Assembly: GCA_028288315.1 (NCBI GenBank)
Contig: JAQBNY010000120.1
Span: 1-14,386 of the forward strand
Reading direction: 5' to 3'
Length of the DNA: 14,386 nucleotides
Origin: Mucilaginibacter sp.
GTDB lineage: Bacteria; Bacteroidota; Bacteroidia; Sphingobacteriales; Sphingobacteriaceae
The position numbers and the translations under genes were made by a program. Shown here piece by piece: positions 6,477-14,128 of the stretch (positions are counted from its first letter, which is position 1; each line of letters opens with the position of its first letter). The notes beneath the pieces were generated by a model. The model was not told the DNA's origin. It saw nothing but the letters and a program-made list of their open reading frames with translations, and did not search any database.

Positions 6477-9098
6477 ATGATCCGAAAGTGTTTTTCTTTT
6501 AGCTTGTTAATTATGTTAATAAATATGTTATTGACATTAACAGCAAAAAGTCAGTCCTATGGCTTGGGCTTTCTAAGCCACGAGGTTGTAGCAGACCAAA
6601 GGACGTCGCTCGACCTATTCCCAAAAGGGGGGTATGCTTCTTCCGGTAGTTTTAAAATCTCATTTGAGATGTCATTTCTTTCGGATATGAGCGATTATTA
6701 TGGATACATTTTCCGGATAGTTGAGAATGGACAAAAAAATATAGATCTGATCCACGATAAACGCGATTTCAGGCCAGGTGCTTCTCCGGCAGTTAACAAT
6801 CATTTTAAAATGGTTATTAATGACCATTTTACTCATATTGCATTTAGCATAGACGATCGAAAACTTTTAAATAAGTGGAATAAATTCACTCTTTCATTCG
6901 ATTATGAACAGGATAGGCTAATCCTGGAGGTTAATGGTCATCAGTATACAGAATACAGGGTGCATTTAAACAACGTAAGCCTTTACAAGATCTTTTTTGG
7001 AATCAATAATTATTTAAACTACAGTACCAATGATTGCCCGCCGTTTAAAGTGCGGAATATAAGGATATGGAATGGTGACAAAGTCAGCTATTTTTGGCCG
7101 CTTAATGAAACCAACGGTAACCTTGCTCATGAAATTATTGAAGGCCAAAATGGTCAGGTAGCAAATCCGCTGTGGATTCGGTCGTTGCACCATAACTGGG
7201 CCCCCTTGCAAAATATCACCGTTAAAGGGGCCGCCAGTGTTGCCTATAACGCTAAAGAAGATCTTTTATACATTATAGGGGCTGACTCCCTGTTGGTCTA
7301 TGCGATAAATGACGGAGAAATCAGTAGCATACCTTACAGTTCCGGAAGGTTAAACCTATTACCTAGCAACCAATCTATTTATAATGACAACAATCATACA
7401 CTTTATAATTTCTATATAGAAGATAAATATAAACAGGTCACAACATTTAATTTCAACTTAAAAAAATGGAATGTCAACTATCAAACTCGATCGTTATCGA
7501 TTGACTATTGGAATGCCAACAATTTCTTTTCAGCGATAGATAGCTCATTGTATATAATTGGAGGTTATGGCCAACTTACCTACAAGAATACGATCAACCG
7601 TTATCATATTCCAGATCAAAGCTGGAATAGCATCGCTGCAAAAGGCGATTACTTTTGCCCGAGATATTTGGCTGCTGCCGGTACCGCTGACAGTGGTAAG
7701 ACTACCTATTTATTAGGAGGATATGGTAGTTATAAAGGGCAACAAATGCTAAACCCGCAAAATCAATATGACTTTATGAGGTTTGATATAAAAACAAAGA
7801 TCTTTAAGAAAATTTATGACCTTAAGGTCCATGAACAGGATTTTGTCTTTGCAAACTCTTTGGTTATTAATACAAAAAAACGAACGTTTAGTGCTTTGAT
7901 TTTTTCCAACCACCATTATAATTCTCATCTTAAATTAATAGAAGGTTACCTGGATCATCCGGATTATAAAATTGTCGGCGACTCTATTCCTTATGCGTTT
8001 CACGACACCCATTCATTCGCAAATCTTTATTTCAGCCCTTTGAGCCAGAAGCTGATTGCGGTCACATTATTAAGATCAGAAAAAAACAACCAAACTACTG
8101 TAAAGTTATATTCCTTATTATATCCGCCAGATTCCACTGTAGATAATAAAAGCCATGCGGCAAAGGACGTAAAACAGCCCACTTGGATTTACTTCGCTAT
8201 TGCTCCAATAGGAATTATAACTATTGTGTTAATGATTTTGTATAAAAAGAGACAAGCGGCCATCTCAGAACCCGGAAAAAAAATAACAGAAGAACATCCG
8301 GTTCCAATGCACACGGAGCATCCTTTGATTACGACATATAGTTTTGAGCATCCCGTTACGGAAGAAAAACAAGGGAGTGCCATTTTTCTTTTCGGTGACC
8401 TGCAGCTTTTCAATGCTGACGGCGAGGATATTATCAAAAATTTCACCTCGCTTTTAAAAGAACTGTTCCTTGTTATTTTAATTTACAGTTTGAGGTCAGG
8501 ACGCGGTATCAGTCCCGAAAAGCTGATTGAACTGCTTTGGTTTGATAAATCAGAAGACAGTGCCAAGAATAACAGGTCCGCCAATCTTTCAAAACTAAAA
8601 GGCTTGTTACAGCAAGTGGGCAATATACACCTGTCAAAGGATACAGGTAACTGGAAGATAGATATCGATCACACGGTTATTTATGTGGATTATTACGAAT
8701 ACCTGCAGATAGTGGCGAACCAAAAAACGTTAAACAAGAATAGCATTGCTCATCTTATTGAAATTGTACAAAGGGGAAGCCTTCTTTCAAATATTGAATA
8801 TCCATGGCTAGACCCAATTAAGTCACAAATTTCAAACGAAATTGTGGATATTGTACTAGCTTATGCCAGCAAAATCAACATTGAGGAGAACGCTGAGTTT
8901 CTAATTAAGCTTGCAAATTGCATCTTCGTTTTTGATTCAGTTAGCGAAGAAGCTATGATTATTAAATGTCGGTCATTGGTGTTTCTGGGAAAACATTCTT
9001 TAGCAAAATCCACTTATGAGAGCTTCCTTAAAGAGTACAAACTGATCTATGATGAAGACTTCAAAAAAAACTTCCACATGATATTGGAAAATCAATAA
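6477..9098 (+). CDS. Membrane-spanning one-component regulator: LamG-like and kelch-like sensor fused to SARP-type winged helix + BTAD
   Basis: An 873-residue protein from the ATG at 6477. A TTG six codons earlier (6459) is in frame, but the ATG puts the signal peptide right at the N-terminus, so it is preferred. Order of parts: signal peptide 1-26; a beta-rich laminin-G/concanavalin-like region about 40-200 (SGSFKISFEMSFL, LILEVNGHQY, VRNIRIWNG); a kelch-like beta-propeller about 240-555 (SLYIIGGYG at 357-365, TTYLLGGYG at 409-417); one transmembrane helix about 569-589 followed by YKKRQ, which puts the C-terminus in the cytoplasm; an OmpR/SARP-type winged helix about 636-729 (FGDLQLFNADGEDI, ISPEKLIELLW, AKNNRSANLSKLKGLL); and a BTAD helical repeat domain about 734-869. 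It has no kinase or receiver, so it should bind DNA directly while membrane-anchored. Divergent from the susC operon, it is the likely PUL regulator; target and ligand are inferred. Confidence 0.85.
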   Translation: MIRKCFSFSLLIMLINMLLTLTAKSQSYGLGFLSHEVVADQRTSLDLFPKGGYASSGSFKISFEMSFLSDMSDYYGYIFRIVENGQKNIDLIHDKRDFRPGASPAVNNHFKMVINDHFTHIAFSIDDRKLLNKWNKFTLSFDYEQDRLILEVNGHQYTEYRVHLNNVSLYKIFFGINNYLNYSTNDCPPFKVRNIRIWNGDKVSYFWPLNETNGNLAHEIIEGQNGQVANPLWIRSLHHNWAPLQNITVKGAASVAYNAKEDLLYIIGADSLLVYAINDGEISSIPYSSGRLNLLPSNQSIYNDNNHTLYNFYIEDKYKQVTTFNFNLKKWNVNYQTRSLSIDYWNANNFFSAIDSSLYIIGGYGQLTYKNTINRYHIPDQSWNSIAAKGDYFCPRYLAAAGTADSGKTTYLLGGYGSYKGQQMLNPQNQYDFMRFDIKTKIFKKIYDLKVHEQDFVFANSLVINTKKRTFSALIFSNHHYNSHLKLIEGYLDHPDYKIVGDSIPYAFHDTHSFANLYFSPLSQKLIAVTLLRSEKNNQTTVKLYSLLYPPDSTVDNKSHAAKDVKQPTWIYFAIAPIGIITIVLMILYKKRQAAISEPGKKITEEHPVPMHTEHPLITTYSFEHPVTEEKQGSAIFLFGDLQLFNADGEDIIKNFTSLLKELFLVILIYSLRSGRGISPEKLIELLWFDKSEDSAKNNRSANLSKLKGLLQQVGNIHLSKDTGNWKIDIDHTVIYVDYYEYLQIVANQKTLNKNSIAHLIEIVQRGSLLSNIEYPWLDPIKSQISNEIVDIVLAYASKINIEENAEFLIKLANCIFVFDSVSEEAMIIKCRSLVFLGKHSLAKSTYESFLKEYKLIYDEDFKKNFHMILENQ

Positions 9099-9219
9099 GC
9101 GCATTCATATTTTTTCATTAAGGTAAACAAGAGGAACTGATAATAAGCTATAAACAAAGATAATTGGAGCCAGGACTGGGCACAAATCTTTACCGTAAAA
9201 GGATCAAAAAAAATCTGTA

Positions 9220-9275
9220 ATTCCTTCGTAATCAAGTTGTCTAAAAGTATATATCAGGTGTTATTACGAAGGAAT
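9220..9275. repeat. 13-bp perfect inverted repeat (long-loop hairpin)
   Basis: ATTCCTTCGTAAT at 9220-9232 is matched perfectly by ATTACGAAGGAAT at 9263-9275, with a 30-nt loop. It lies in the 297-bp gap between the SARP-type regulator stop (9098) and the histidine kinase start (9396). No T-run follows on the plus strand, so it is not a classical terminator. It could end the regulator transcript, stabilise its 3' end, or be a two-site operator for the kinase gene. The rest of the gap is very A+T-rich, with an 11-bp direct repeat ATTTATTTAAA at 9313-9323 and 9336-9346. Confidence 0.6.
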
Positions 9276-9395
9276 GTGAAGCATGTTTATATTTAATCTT
9301 TTGGCTCTGCTTATTTATTTAAAATATACCCTTTAATTTATTTAAATAACCATTATGATTATTGCACGTATAAATCCTAAATCGTTTAGAAAATC

Positions 9396-11258
9396 ATGAA
9401 ACTAATATTAATGGTTTTATTGATTATGGGCTTTTCAACATTTTGCTATTCTCAGGAAGGTAAAAGACGAAATTTACAGGATCAATCTTTTAATAATTTA
9501 GATAGTATTAAGTATGTTGATGCGTTGAACAAGATCGGTTTTTCGCTTTATGAAACCAACGTTGATAGTGCATTTAAATACGTCTTGAAAGCTCGTGACA
9601 TATCGAAAAGAATTTCTTATTTAAAAGGAATTGCTGACGCTACAAATACATTGGGTGTGTTGTATGAAATAAAGGGCGATTTACAGTTATCTTTAAGATA
9701 TTATAGTGATGCTAATGACTATTATAGGGCTTTTAATGATCTGATTGGGGTTGTACAAACAAAGATGCGTATTGCATTAGTATACAACGAGAATGGTGAA
9801 AACGAAAAATCAATACGCTCTTTTCAACATGCGCTTTCTTTAGGCAAAAAACTAGAAAAAGATTCTATCATATCGTTAGTGCTTTCTAATTATTTGCTGT
9901 TGTATGCCGATCAAATATCTAAAGATACCATTCCTGTGTATCTTAAAAAAGCGCGGCAAATTGCTGCCAGGTACCATGATGCCCGCATTCCTATCCTGGC
10001 TGATCAAATTCTTGCAAAACAATATATAAAGCAAGGCGATACCAAAAAAGGAATCAAAATGCTTAATAATGCATCAAATAATGCGAAAAGGCTAAATCTC
10101 AACTATTTGAATTTAGACATTTTGATCAATCTGGGCGATGTTTTGCAAAAGATAGATTTGGATAGTGCATTATTAGAATACAAGAAGGGACTCTTAATCG
10201 CGGAACAAAAAGGCTATCTCATTTATACAAAAATCATAGCAAAAAAGTTGTTTGATATATACACGCTGCAAAATGATCTTTCAAATGCTCAAAAGTATAG
10301 TACCTTACTAATTGATGCTTATGACAAGGAAGATAAAATGAAAAATGCTTCCGGCATTGACTATATTGATTATGCTATTAAAGACCAGGAGCTAAAAAGC
10401 GTAGGAGATAGAATTAGGTACAAAAAAGATATTATTACTATACTCCTTATTTTGTTTACTGCAGTTGTCATAATCGGCGTTATTTTATATTACTTATTAA
10501 GATTGAAGCAAAAGCATTCTGCTGCACTTGAAAAACTAAATGAGATGATGCGGTCTGAAAATGCAAAATTGGAGACTAATCACGAGTTTAACAACCGGCT
10601 CATATCTATTTTAGCACATGATTTCAGGCAGCCTCTGGGTGTTTTAAAAACACTGGCAACTCTGTTAAAAGACGGAAGCTTAGATCAGGAAGAAATTAAG
10701 CAACTTGTAGAATCGATGGATTGTTCCTCAACTATCTCGTTAGAAATATTTGAAAATATTTTACAATGGATAAAAAGACAATTGTCCGGATTTACATATG
10801 AATATCAACCATTGTTATTAAAATCACTTATTGATGAGGCTGTTTTACCATTAATGCCGCTTGTACGTAGTTGTAATTTAATAATAAATAATACGGTTGA
10901 CCCAAATACTATTATTCATGGCGATAAGGAGTTGATTCAATTTATCAATCGAAACTTGATACACAACGCAATTAAATTTACACCGGAATTTTCAGAAATA
11001 ACAATATATTCTTCAACGACTGACCAGAAAAACATAGTAAGTGTAAAAGATGAGGGTAAAGGAATTTCAGCCGAAAAACTGGATCGTTTATTTGACTTTA
11101 AAAAAGATCTGAAATATGGAAGCGAAAGAGAGAAAGGAGCTGGGGTGGCTTTGATGATTTGTAAAGACTTCATACAAAAAATCAATGGCGAAATTTGGGC
11201 AGAAAATGCAGCCGAAAAAGGAGCGATCTTTAATTATTCTTTACCTATATTGGTATAA
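9396..11258 (+). CDS. TPR-containing membrane sensor histidine kinase (orphan)
   Basis: A 620-residue sensor kinase. A signal peptide (1-20, ending CYSQ) leads a periplasmic region of about 320 residues built of TPR-like helical pairs (for example 40-75, 80-115, 120-155, 240-310). One transmembrane helix follows (about 345-369), then a short coiled coil (370-395) and the kinase core. The H-box is ILAHDFRQPLG with His408 as the expected phosphorylation site. The N-box is NLIHNAIKFTP (Asn524) and the G1 box is DEGKGIS (552-558). The G2 box reads KGAGVALMICKDF (580-592), where most kinases have G-T-G-L-G-L; the last glycine is Ala585. The class is common in Bacteroidota, where TPRs sense unknown periplasmic cues. 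No response regulator is visible within the window, so the partner is unknown. The gene looks more A+T-rich than the susC operon. Confidence 0.92.
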   Translation: MKLILMVLLIMGFSTFCYSQEGKRRNLQDQSFNNLDSIKYVDALNKIGFSLYETNVDSAFKYVLKARDISKRISYLKGIADATNTLGVLYEIKGDLQLSLRYYSDANDYYRAFNDLIGVVQTKMRIALVYNENGENEKSIRSFQHALSLGKKLEKDSIISLVLSNYLLLYADQISKDTIPVYLKKARQIAARYHDARIPILADQILAKQYIKQGDTKKGIKMLNNASNNAKRLNLNYLNLDILINLGDVLQKIDLDSALLEYKKGLLIAEQKGYLIYTKIIAKKLFDIYTLQNDLSNAQKYSTLLIDAYDKEDKMKNASGIDYIDYAIKDQELKSVGDRIRYKKDIITILLILFTAVVIIGVILYYLLRLKQKHSAALEKLNEMMRSENAKLETNHEFNNRLISILAHDFRQPLGVLKTLATLLKDGSLDQEEIKQLVESMDCSSTISLEIFENILQWIKRQLSGFTYEYQPLLLKSLIDEAVLPLMPLVRSCNLIINNTVDPNTIIHGDKELIQFINRNLIHNAIKFTPEFSEITIYSSTTDQKNIVSVKDEGKGISAEKLDRLFDFKKDLKYGSEREKGAGVALMICKDFIQKINGEIWAENAAEKGAIFNYSLPILV

Positions 11259-11380
11259 ACCACAAGAGCCTGGTTTAATTACTACTTTTCCTGATGTGTG
11301 CAATTAATTGCAACACTCCCTTATATAGTTATTTCTTATTTATTCGTAAATACAGACCATGCAAGCGCTAAAGTTGTTAA

Positions 11381-11416
11381 GGCTTTCTGATAGAAAGCCC
11401 GCCATGGCGGGCTTTC
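11381..11416. terminator. Bidirectional terminator with an overlapping alternative hairpin
   Basis: A 24-bp perfect palindrome spans 11393-11416 (GAAAGCCCGCC, centre ATGG, then the complementary arm). It lies between the convergent kinase (stop 11258) and H1-like gene (stop 11437), and its AAA/TTT ends lie inside the stem, as often seen for Bacteroidota terminators. GGCTTTC at 11381-11387 can instead pair with GAAAGCC at 11393-11399, giving a smaller hairpin that excludes the large one. Confidence 0.8.
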
Positions 11417-11436
11417 CCAAACAGTAAGATAATTGT

Positions 11437-11613
11437 TTATTTAGCGTTCTTTTTATCAGTCACTTCCTTACGGATTTCTGTTGCTGCTACCTTTAAGCTC
11501 TGCATCGCGTTACGCAGGCGCGTACCCGCCGCTTTGTTTCCTTTTTCATAAAATGCTGCTGCGTCTGATTCTGCAGAGGCAACAAGTTCCTGTAATGATT
11601 TAAATTTTTCCAT
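11437..11613 (-). CDS. Histone H1-like protein, Hc1 family
   Basis: A 58-residue basic protein from the ATG at 11613-11611: it begins MEKFKSLQELVASAESDA, continues with FYEKGNKAAGTRLRNAMQSL, and ends with a VTDKKNAK tail. This is the short Hc1-type histone H1-like protein widespread in Bacteroidota, which probably binds nucleic acid and contributes to nucleoid structure. An upstream in-frame ATG at 11664 would add 17 residues (MKGIYSFAFQITYKKQI) that do not resemble the family and coincide with the untranslated leader, so the shorter start is chosen. A promoter match sits about 110 bp upstream. It is convergent with the kinase across a shared terminator. Confidence 0.88.
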   Translation of the reverse strand: MEKFKSLQELVASAESDAAAFYEKGNKAAGTRLRNAMQSLKVAATEIRKEVTDKKNAK

Positions 11614-11721
11614 GATTTGTTTTTTATATGTGATTTGAAAGGCGAAACTATAAATGCCTTTCAAAGTTCCATTTAACGTGATTATCGGTTATTTAGTTGC
11701 TGTTTTTTTCTTTTGGTACCG

Positions 11722-11752
11722 CAATATTACAGAGATGTTCTCCAATTACAAA
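11722..11752 (-). promoter_or_regulatory. Bacteroidota-type promoter of the H1-like gene
   Basis: On the minus strand, TTTG at 11752-11749 is followed after 19 bp by TAATATTG at 11729-11722, one base off the TAnnTTTG consensus and with ideal spacing. Transcription from here gives a leader of about 100 nt before the ATG at 11613, which supports the short start. Confidence 0.55.
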
Positions 11753-12125
11753 CGTGTTGCTCAGTATAAACGGGCTAAGAACATACGGTTGTTATTACTG
11801 ATAACGATAATATAGCCTTAGTCAACTGCTTGTTAATATGGTGGTTTTTTCCAGATCAGTATCAAGATGATGTCTTTTGAATCAGCCACTTAACAGTTAT
11901 GTGTTTTGCTGAAGTTTGTAAAGTTTTAGAGACAGCTATGACGAGTTGCCGAAAACGCCTAAGATTGCAATACAAATGAGACAGCTTAAAACAAGTAATA
12001 AAATTATGTGATACGATTTCACACTTTTTCACACATATTGTATACGAACTGATTTGTTGGGATGCGATGGGTGAAGTACTTTTACGGCAGATCAATTATA
12101 AGCCTTAACTCAATAATGCTTTTTC

Positions 12126-12152
12126 AATAAGCCCCTGCTAAGGGGGCTTATT
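12126..12152. terminator. Terminator-like hairpin without an assigned gene
   Basis: AATAAGCCCC at 12126-12135 pairs perfectly with GGGGCTTATT at 12143-12152 around a 7-nt loop. The arms resemble Bacteroidota intrinsic terminators, with A/T ends inside the stem. No recognised gene ends just upstream of it on either strand: the H1-like gene is transcribed away from it and the YCII gene starts 255 nt to its right. Confidence 0.6.
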
Positions 12153-12407
12153 AACCACCTCATTATTAAATAAATTCCCATCATTGAAAGGCCCGGATAG
12201 TAGCTTGTCGAACCTGGCATCAATAATAAAAGAGTCATTTACACTGAAAACGGCTGGCAACTTGTTTTATATTTCCCTTTTTTACAATGAGATATCATTA
12301 AAAGTGTTTTTCTTTGACGATAAATAAGATCAATATGACTAAAGATACCAATAAATTAAACTGGTTTAAAATTTGGTCTTCCATTCCATGCAATAAATAA
12401 CCATCAG

Positions 12408-12725
12408 ATGAAAAAACATTTTTTATTAATGCTGGTGCCTTGCAGGCCAAGCTTTGCCCAGGATATGAATGAGGAAGAAAAAAAAATCATGCAGGCACAT
12501 TCTGCTTATCTGCGCGACTGGATGAATAAAGGCCGTATTCTTTTATTTGGCCCCGTATTGGATCCGCTTGGTGCCTATGGCCTGGGAATTGCGGCCGTAG
12601 ATCATGAAGACGAGGTTACAGAAATTACTAAAAATGATCCGGCCACAGCATTACATAAGTATGAAGTTTATCCACTGTTAGCGACATTGCCAGAAATTAA
12701 ACAGGATCAGACTTTGTCCTTATAA
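12408..12725 (+). CDS. YCII-family protein (YCII-related domain)
   Basis: A 105-residue small cytoplasmic protein of the YCII (dimeric alpha-beta barrel, ferredoxin-like) family. It opens with a beta strand KHFLLMLVPCRPSFAQ that only superficially looks like a signal peptide; family members have the same strand here. It continues with DMNEEEKKIMQAHSAYLRDW and the family motif LFGPVLDPLGAYGLGI (46-61). His31 and Asp52 are the likely counterparts of the conserved His/Asp pair. The biochemical role of this subfamily is not settled. Its 3' end overlaps that of the convergent AraC-type gene by 19 bp, so the two cannot have separate terminators between them. Confidence 0.85.
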   Translation: MKKHFLLMLVPCRPSFAQDMNEEEKKIMQAHSAYLRDWMNKGRILLFGPVLDPLGAYGLGIAAVDHEDEVTEITKNDPATALHKYEVYPLLATLPEIKQDQTLSL

Positions 12726-13534
12726 AAAAGTCGTCCGAACTCATTATCGGTTAGTGCATATTGCTGTGGCGTATAACCCGAAAAGCGTTTAAATTCTTTG
12801 ATAAAATGAGCCTGGTCATAATAGAACCTGAATACTTCATCCCGATAAAATCCGGGTGAAGGATTTTTGGCCCATAGTTCGTAAAAATACTGGAAGCGGA
12901 CAACGGAACTCAGCGTTTTGGGAGATAAACCCACATGCTCCTTAAATAACATATCAAGGTAACGTTTGGAATATCCGGTTTGCTGTTCCAATTTTTTTAC
13001 GGTCATCAATCCATTGGTGTTTGTAATAGCACTTATCGTGAAGTCTAATAGCTGCTGTTTCGGGCCCGTAGCGGTTAATCTTTTAACCAGGAACTTTTGT
13101 AAGAGCAAGGCCTTTTGCGTAGGTTTTGGAGAATTGGCTATTTGTTCTTCCAGCCGAAACCCGGCTATGCCATAGACATCTGTAAACGAGAAGATATTAT
13201 TAGTCGTTTCACGTAACGGGAACGGTGAAAGCCGGCAAGCCCCCTGCGGGGTTAACTGCAGGATCAGAGTACCTGATCTGCGGGCATTAGTGCTTACCAC
13301 AAAGGGTTCATCGGCCATACCAATAAACTGGATCCTACCTTCGCTATGCTGTTGATGCAAGTGCTGACTGACTGCAACAATAGAATTTTCAAAGGGAAGA
13401 ATAATCTTCACACAGCCATTGGGCACAATGACTCGGCTGCTGCTTACCGGGTGTCCAAAATCGCTTTCAAATATCCAGCAGGAATGGATATAGGGCACTA
13501 GCTGAGAAAAAATTTTTACCGGGGTCAGAAACAT
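12707..13534 (-). CDS. AraC-family transcriptional regulator (DUF6597-type N-terminal domain)
   Basis: Taken from the ATG at 13534-13532 this is a 275-residue regulator. The N-terminal part (LVPYIHSCWIFESD, VIVPNGCVKIILPF, LILQLTPQGACRL) resembles the ligand-sensing DUF6597-type domain found before AraC helix-turn-helix domains. The C-terminal part (about 163-260) has both helix-turn-helix units: LEQQTGYSKRYLDMLFKEHV and FYYDQAHFIKEFKRFSGYTP. The frame is open to an ATG at 13624, giving 305 residues, but the extra 30 (MGTNYYFFQAASWGIWQ and on) do not look like the family. The longer form would also leave only 46 bp to the divergent gene at 13671, too short for two Bacteroidota promoters. It lies between two YCII-superfamily genes, which are its obvious candidate targets; that is inference. 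Confidence 0.85.
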   Translation of the reverse strand: MFLTPVKIFSQLVPYIHSCWIFESDFGHPVSSSRVIVPNGCVKIILPFENSIVAVSQHLHQQHSEGRIQFIGMADEPFVVSTNARRSGTLILQLTPQGACRLSPFPLRETTNNIFSFTDVYGIAGFRLEEQIANSPKPTQKALLLQKFLVKRLTATGPKQQLLDFTISAITNTNGLMTVKKLEQQTGYSKRYLDMLFKEHVGLSPKTLSSVVRFQYFYELWAKNPSPGFYRDEVFRFYYDQAHFIKEFKRFSGYTPQQYALTDNEFGRLFYKDKV

Positions 13535-13670
13535 TTTTAAATCTATTACTTTAGTCTTAAAGAAAAAACCTAATTGCCATATTCCCCAACTCGCCGCCTG
13601 AAAAAAGTAATAATTTGTCCCCATCTTTAACTTTCAATCGTCATAGGGGAATAAAACAAATATTATAAAA

Positions 13671-14027
13671 ATGAAAGAGTTCGTATTGATTTTTAGAAAC
13701 AGTAACAATCCAGATTCTAAACCATCGCCTGAGCAAATGCAGGAAGTGATGACGGCCTGGATGAATTGGATGGGTAGCATCGCTGCTCAAAACAAATTAG
13801 CACACAGCGGTAACAGATTATCCGTTACAAATGCAAAAACGGTTAAGCCAAACAACGTAATAACTGATGGTCCTTATACTGAAATTAAGGAATTCATCAA
13901 TGGTTATATCGTTGTAAAAACAGTTAACATTGATGAAGCAATTGATTTTGCGAAAGAATGTCCAATACTTAAAGTTGGCGGTAATGTTGAAGTTAGAGCC
14001 GTAGTAGCACCTGACGATAACAGTTAA
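13671..14027 (+). CDS. DGPF/YCII-superfamily protein, ECF42-associated type
   Basis: A 118-residue cytoplasmic protein. It begins with a beta strand MKEFVLIFRN, followed by a helical segment SPEQMQEVMTAWMNWMGSI, HSGNRL, and the family signature DGPYTEIKEFINGYIVV (66-82), the variant of the DGPFAETKE motif that names the family. A second helix (IDEAIDFAKECP) and a final strand (VEVRAVV) complete the ferredoxin-like fold. Genes of this family are known to sit beside ECF sigma factors of the ECF42 group, and one does here, 101 bp downstream. The molecular role is not known. Divergent from the AraC-type gene; followed by its own terminator. Confidence 0.88.
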   Translation: MKEFVLIFRNSNNPDSKPSPEQMQEVMTAWMNWMGSIAAQNKLAHSGNRLSVTNAKTVKPNNVITDGPYTEIKEFINGYIVVKTVNIDEAIDFAKECPILKVGGNVEVRAVVAPDDNS

Positions 14028-14034
14028 TTTTATT

Positions 14035-14060
14035 TAGCCCTGTGCATTAGTACAGGGCTA
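14035..14060 (+). terminator. Intrinsic terminator after the DGPF gene
   Basis: TAGCCCTGT at 14035-14043 pairs with ACAGGGCTA at 14052-14060 (9 bp, 8-nt loop, extendable by a G-U pair), followed by TCTTT. It lies 7 nt after the stop at 14027, so the sigma-factor gene downstream probably needs its own promoter or read-through. Confidence 0.75.
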
Positions 14061-14128
14061 TCTTTACTCCTTAATAATTTATTTAATGGAGCTCAATAGG
14101 TAGCAGATAAATATCACGAACTTGCACA

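Larger units (their letters stand above)
11614..12407. other. 794-bp stretch without a clear gene
   Basis: The stretch holds the H1 promoter (11722-11752), two TTTCACAC words 10 bp apart (12017-12024, 12027-12034), and a strong terminator-like hairpin (12126-12152). It also has a few tiny open frames of doubtful reality: 12062-12130 plus (22 codons), 12335-12400 plus (21 codons, ending 7 nt before the next gene), and an ATG-less minus-strand frame ending at about 12138. A 77-codon minus-strand frame at 11862-12095 has no family-like composition. No tRNA, insertion sequence or repeat array is visible. Confidence 0.6.

Noticed and set aside
8189..8446. 85-codon minus-strand open frame
   Set aside because: Antisense to the transmembrane and linker segment of the SARP-type regulator; the hydrophobic translation is a by-product of that segment.
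9313..9346. 11-bp direct repeat ATTTATTTAAA
   Set aside because: Low-complexity A+T-rich sequence where such repeats are expected by chance.
11925..11940. GTTTTAGAGACAGC, reminiscent of the start of some type II CRISPR repeats
   Set aside because: Only one copy, no spaced repeats and no cas genes nearby.
11862..12095. 77-codon minus-strand open frame
   Set aside because: Cys/Ser/Thr-rich composition without domain features or a promoter; it looks like chance in an intergenic stretch.
13535..13624. 30-residue N-terminal extension of the AraC-type regulator
   Set aside because: Not family-like, and it would leave only 46 bp for two divergent promoters.
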